Of a stretch of DNA of 64,000 nucleotides, positions 59,169 through 64,000 are shown in pieces; the first letter of the stretch is position 1; each line of letters opens with the position of its first letter. The notes beneath the pieces were generated by a model that worked only from the letters and a program-made list of their open reading frames with translations, searched no databases and was not told where the DNA came from. The stretch spans positions 496,001 through 560,000 of the forward strand of contig JALMGJ010000020.1 of the NCBI GenBank assembly GCA_023362775.1. The letters are read 5' to 3'. A program made the translations under genes and the position numbers. Source of the stretch: Charina bottae (taxonomy: Eukaryota; Chordata; Lepidosauria; Squamata; Charinaidae).

Positions 59169-60848
59169 AGTCAAAGAAGAAACAAGGGGGAGCAACAAGA
59201 GCCCTTGAATGTGAGATAAGAAGTTGAGCTGGTGAACTGTTACATGCAAGAGGGCAAGGACAAGAATGTTAATGGTCGGTGACTCCTTTCTATGAAGAAC
59301 AGAAATAAATGTCTGCTGGTTGGGCTTGGTGGTGTACCATCTTCTGGGAGCATGGATCAAGAATGTGTCAGAGTAACTGCCAAGACTCCTAAAGTCCACT
59401 GACTGGAAGTCTTTTCTGCTCATTCTTTGAAGTTCAAGGAGGGAAGCTGAAGAAATAGGGAGCTTAGATGTCTTCATCCATCCTTCCAGTCCATGGAAGA
59501 GGACTGGAAAGGAAAAATAGAATACTGCAGGTCGGTGAATGACTAGCTGCAGAAATGGTACAGAAAGGAAAGATTCAGTTTCTGGGACCAGGGCCTGTAT
59601 TACCTGGGTGATGGACGGCTAGCACAAGATGCACTTGACCTCAGAAATACTGGAATTACCTAAAGCATGATGACTTTCTTCAAGAGCGAATGCTGTTGGG
59701 ATGGAAATTAAATAAAACTTCAGATAAGGACTTGTGAACTACTGAAGGAAGTGTGAGAGAAGCTATATTGGGATCTATTAAACATTCCATGAAAAATTAG
59801 GAAGACCCTGGCCTTTTGTCTTACATAATAATGCTCAGATTTTAGAAAATACTGAAATAGATGAAATGTGATCTAAATCTTATTATAGGAAAGCAAACAT
59901 GATTTCTTAGGTATACTGTATGTTGTGGGATAACTGAAATACAACAGTTGAAGAATAAAGCTTGTTCAAAAGAAACACAAAAAACTGAGCGGGAATACAG
60001 TGGCAGTCTTTGACTATCTGAAAGGATATCATACAGAAGAAGGTCAAGAACTGCTCCCTATGATGGAATATTAGATTTAATATTAATGTTATGAAAATAT
60101 TCCTGATGGTAAGAATAACTCCACAGTAAGACCAATTACCAAGTGTGGGCTATTTGTTATGAGGAACGTATTCCTCTAATTCCTCTACAATCGGTTTTCA
60201 AATATTTTATGCCTGTGAATTGATGACTGCTTAACCAAAGACTATTCATTTCTATAGCCCTATAGAAGACTTTTTTTTAAAATGGAAGACTATTTATTTA
60301 TTGAATTTAAAATGATAAAACCAAAGAACAGTAAGAAATTAGATAAAACAAACAGCCATAGATTAAGTAGATAAGAAGAAAGAGAATGAAAGGAAAACAG
60401 TAGTTAACACTAATTAATTAATACTAATTAATTTACTAGTATTATAGTAGTAATACTGTTAGTATTAGTATTTACTATTAGTAATAATAATGGGTAAAAT
60501 GTCATTAACATAAAAGTTAAATAATAGAGGGGGCAGAATACAATCCTGCTTAACCTGTTTTAAGAGTGGTAATGGGGTTCATTGGGCCACTACAGTGTGA
60601 GCATTTGACATGCATAAAGTGTTTTCAGCTAAAGGAGGCAGTGGTCAATAGATAAAGCTGCTACTTTCCACCAAGTTTTCTCTTGGGAAATTGAGTCAAA
60701 AGCCACCTTCAAATCAATGAAGGCAGCATAGAGATCCCCTGAGGGAAGTGGGAATATTTCTCTACTAAGTGGTGCTATGTAATACACTGGACAGTGGTTG
60801 AGTAGCTAGGCCTGAAACCAGCTTGTTCTATGGCTAAGTTTTGAGTAG
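59169..60848. other. Non-coding stretch; possible old CR1-like remnant
   Basis: At about 60000-60160, TTTGACTATCTGAAAGGATA, CAGAAGAAGGTCAAGAACTG and AAAATATTCCTGATGGTAAG resemble the C-terminal part of CR1-like LINEs (YLKG...TEEG..., KNFLTV). The similarity is weak. Nothing else was recognised. Confidence 0.35.
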
Positions 60849-60856
60849 GTCTAGGG

Positions 60857-61111
60857 CAGGGCTTTCCAAAGTGCCGCCGCTGGCGACACAGCCGGCGGCG
60901 GCGACACGCGCGCGCACGGCGTGTGGCGGCGCGCGCGCACGGCGTGGACGCGGGGGGGCGTGCGCCGGCGTGTGCACGGTGGCGGTGCGGGGGGCGTGCG
61001 GTGGTCGTGCGGCGGCACGCGCGCGCCGCCGCTTCCGGGTGGTGTGGCGACACACCACGCTGTGTGTGGCGACACACTTTTGTGTCGCGACACACAGTTT
61101 GGAAAGCTCTG
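60857..61111 (+). mobile_element. hAT-type MITE with CpG-rich core
   Basis: Termini CAGGGCTTTCCAAAG and TTTGGAAAGCTCTG. TSD GTCTAGGG (60849-60856 and 61112-61119). The interior is rich in GCGCGCGCACGGCGTG-like strings. The right part GTGTGGCGACACACC matches the copies at 58, 35899 and 52317. Confidence 0.94.
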
Positions 61112-61119
61112 GTCTAGGG

Positions 61120-63069
61120 GATCTCTACTACATACAATTCCTGTTCAGAGGATAACTTGTGAGACCCGGTGTTCTCAATTCTAGGGCCTTCATAGTAGAA
61201 TGGCTACCCTTGTTTTAAGTAGGGCCTTGCTCCCTCAAGGGCTTTATGGGATGTTGTTCTCCAATTGCTGTTTGGCTGATGATGCCATAATATTCTTTCC
61301 TTTTGTATTTGCCACTCAGTCGTTGCAATTCAACCCTACTGAAGATGTTTAAGGGATATTTGTAACGATAGGAAGGCAAGTGAGGCACATCTCTGTCAAA
61401 AACAGAGTGGCAGCCACTCATCCAGCCTAATTAGAGGTAATATAGAAAAGGTGGAGGCAGCCATATTTACTCATATAACAGCCCCAATCACACATGAATT
61501 GGTTGGGTTTTTGGATATACAATCCCTGAACCTTACATCAAAAAAAGGTGTGAAATGAAAGGAATCCTGGCCTGCATTACCAGCAGACCACAATATGGAA
61601 GTGATCAGCACTAGGGAGAAAAGTCTCTAAATAATTTTGACTCCCAAAATACTCTGTATAAAAGAGTTGTTGCCACTCATGTGCACCTTCCATATTAAAA
61701 TGGAGCTGCCCCTACACAAACAAATATGTGACATTTCTACTTGAATGAACAAATATTGTCACATGTAATCTGGTCTTCAGATTTATCATTCTGCCTGTTT
61801 ACTTGGATAGGATTAGGAACAGAACCGTTTGCCTAATTTATCAGCAGGAAGCCAGATGTTGCTGGCAATTATGTGTGGTGACTTGCTTGACATTTTTGCT
61901 TATTAGACAGCATATAATAAAGAGCATAATGGATCTTCTGATGAGACCCTACACATGGCTGGTGAGTTACATAGTTGAATGTTCACATCTCAACTCAGGG
62001 AAGCAGCTGTATTTAGACATGAAGAGAGAAATATATCAAACAAGCTGTTTCGGCTTCTCCAATCTCTGCCATTTGTTATACGCTCTCTCTGCTTGATCAG
62101 GCCTAATAAAACAGTGATGTTTTAAAAGCCTAGTTGTTTTAGGTCAGATTATATGAAATAGCGTCTTTTCCCTTCTAATGGAACCTTGAGATTCCCAGAA
62201 ATGAAGGAGAAAGATGGCCACTAGTGGGGCATCTGGCCCAAGAAGTACATCTAGCCCCCAGCAAAGACTTCCCATTTACGCAGGCCCTTTAAACAATGGG
62301 GGGGTCTGTGTGTTTCCATTATAGTTTAGTTTCTAACAATTTCTATTGTGCTATGTATATCGGTTAGTGATCCACATTTTGGATATTTGGATAACGTGGA
62401 TATTCTAATAAGCTTATTTCATTGTGTGTCACGTACATGCACAACCCATTACAATCAGGATAAGGTATCATTTCAGATGAGTACATTGTCTTTTGCAAAA
62501 GTCCTCATAATCTGTCTGAAATATAGCGAGGGTATTCCCCACAAAAGGGGGGTCCTGTCACAGAAAGTCTTCCGATAGAAGTTGGCTAAATAAATAAATG
62601 TCATACTATGACTGCACATTTTATTGAATTCTCTCCTGAAACAACCAAATTAAGGCACATTAATAAAAAGTTTTGAGGTGAGAAGCTCAAAAGCCCCCCC
62701 CCCCCCATTATTTGATCTTTCATAAAGGTTAAGTCTGCCTACAAAGTTCATCCCATTCTCCTGAAAAATAAAACAAAACAAAAAATACAGCCATTTGCCA
62801 TTCTCCCATGCTGGATGTTGAAATGATCAGTCAAAAGTGAATCAGGCCACCTCCAAAGCTCTCAATCAGGTGCCTGTATTACATCCTGTGATCAGTCTAC
62901 ATCCTCACAACGAAGATAATTACGACTTGTAATACCATTGACCCCAAACAAATATATATCAAGAGTTTGCTCCTAATTTGGAGAGTATTTCTGAAAACTA
63001 TGTGGAACAACTAAATAGCAGAGTCCTTTTATTTGTCCTTGAAGAGAACTTTCCCTGAAAGAGGAAAGC
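61120..63069. other. Non-coding stretch, nothing recognised
   Basis: A run of 13 C at about 62695-62707. No exon, MLPH promoter or named repeat could be identified. Confidence 0.4.
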
Positions 63070-64000
63070 TCCTTTAATATATTTTTTTATTTATTTATTT
63101 TTCAAATTTATTCCCCGCCCATCTCCCATGCAAGGGACTCTGGGCGGGTTACAACAAATACAATTTAAAAACTATACAAAAATATCTAAAAACACAGCAG
63201 AGAATAAATAAAATAAAATCCAAGACCCGCAGATAGATCATGGAGCTACGGGGCCAGCCAACCCCAGGAGGCACTACCACCTCCGTCGTCCCAGGCCAGG
63301 TGGCAGAGCCAGGTCTTAAGGGCCTTCCGAAAGGCCAGGACGGAGGGGGCCAGTCTCACCTCCGGGGGCAAGATATTCCATAAGGCGGGCGCTATCGCAG
63401 AGAAGGCATGCCTCCTGGACCCCGCTAGATGGAATTCTCTTGTTGAGGGGGTCCGAAGCATGCCCTCTCTTCATGCACGGGTGGGGAGGGCCGACGTTAT
63501 CGGGACGAGACGGTCCCTCAGGTACCCTGGTCCTATGCCATGTAGGGCTTTAAAGGTAATCACCAACACCTTGAATTGGACCCGGAAGCAAACTGGCACC
63601 CAATGCAGCTCGCGTAGCAGAGGTGTCACATGTGCCGATCTCCTGGCACCCATAACTGCTCGCGCCGCCGCATTCTGCACCAGCTGAAACTTCCGGATAC
63701 TCTTCAAGGGTAGCCCCATGTAGAGCGCATTACAATAGTCTATACGGGAGATGACAAGGGCGTGAGTGACTGTTCAGAGGGCCTCCTGATCCAGGAAAGG
63801 GCGTAACTGGCGCACAACTCGAAGCTGTGCAAAGGCCCTCCTGGCCACGACTCCCACCTGCTCTTCGAGCAGGAGTCGCAAGTCCAGGAGGACCCCCAGA
63901 TTCCGCACTGGATCCGAGTGGGGTAGTGCAACCCCACCCAGAACCAAAGATGACAACTTCCCGGATCCAGGGGGGGCATCAATCCACAGCCACTCCGTCT
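63070..64000 (-). pseudogene. L2-clade LINE C-terminus and 3' end, runs off right edge
   Basis: Reading minus strand: [88 protein letters not shown] and ALWNILPPEVRLAP. The 3' UTR (plus strand CCCGCCCATCTCCCATGCAA, GGACTCTGGGCGGGTTAC) and A/T tail follow. Frames shift between about 63461 and 63471 and again near 63720-63774. Same family as the copy at 23.0-24.4 kb. Confidence 0.9.

Overview
This window is vertebrate nuclear DNA, almost certainly from a squamate reptile (lizard or snake). The evidence is split coding exons with consensus splice sites, long introns, and a squamate repeat set: RTE-BovB LINEs, Sauria-type SINEs with BovB-like tails, L2-clade LINEs, Penelope-like elements (PLEs), hAT hairpin MITEs with 8-bp target duplications, and Tigger-like elements with TA duplications. 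I cannot resolve the species.

The only host gene I can support is melanophilin (MLPH, Slac2-a) on the minus strand. Nine exons lie at 57.3, 40.8, 39.0, 33.2, 31.4, 29.7, 21.3, 14.7 and 14.0 kb. Their reading phases join without a break into 446 codons from the initiator Met. They cover the Rab27a-binding helix, the FYVE-type zinc finger, the second Rab-binding helix, the myosin-Va tail-binding motif and the myosin-Va exon-F-binding region. The C-terminal coiled-coil and actin-binding exons were not found and presumably lie left of position 1. Any 5' UTR exon and the promoter lie in or beyond 57.3-64 kb and were not identified.

Layout. 1-13.9 kb (downstream intron): a CpG-rich hAT MITE; a 2.6-kb inverted PLE; a possible processed pseudogene; a Sauria SINE; and a 1.5-kb GC-rich repeat block. 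13.9-21.4 kb: three MLPH exons, an old L2 and a 656-bp Tigger-like element. 21.4-33 kb: a SINE/L2 tandem, a SINE with a triplicated head, two inverted PLE insertions, a composite hAT, a 5S-derived SINE and three exons. 33-41 kb: a perfect-looking 323-bp x 3 tandem array, two hAT elements, and the zinc-finger and SHD2 exons. 41-57 kb (intron 1): an RTE with an intact reverse-transcriptase ORF but no endonuclease, followed head-to-tail by a decayed BovB. 57.3-64 kb: a Sauria SINE, two hAT MITEs and an L2 running off the right edge.

Notable patterns. Three independent PLE insertions are each an inverted duplication inside one 12-13 bp target duplication, with one arm shorter than the other at its 3' end. 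Their 3' ends carry a hammerhead-like core. A 1.25-kb hAT is bounded by one 8-bp duplication but contains two left ends and a LINE fragment. Everything outside the nine exons is intronic or flanking, and most long open frames are shadows of GC-rich repeats or retroelements.
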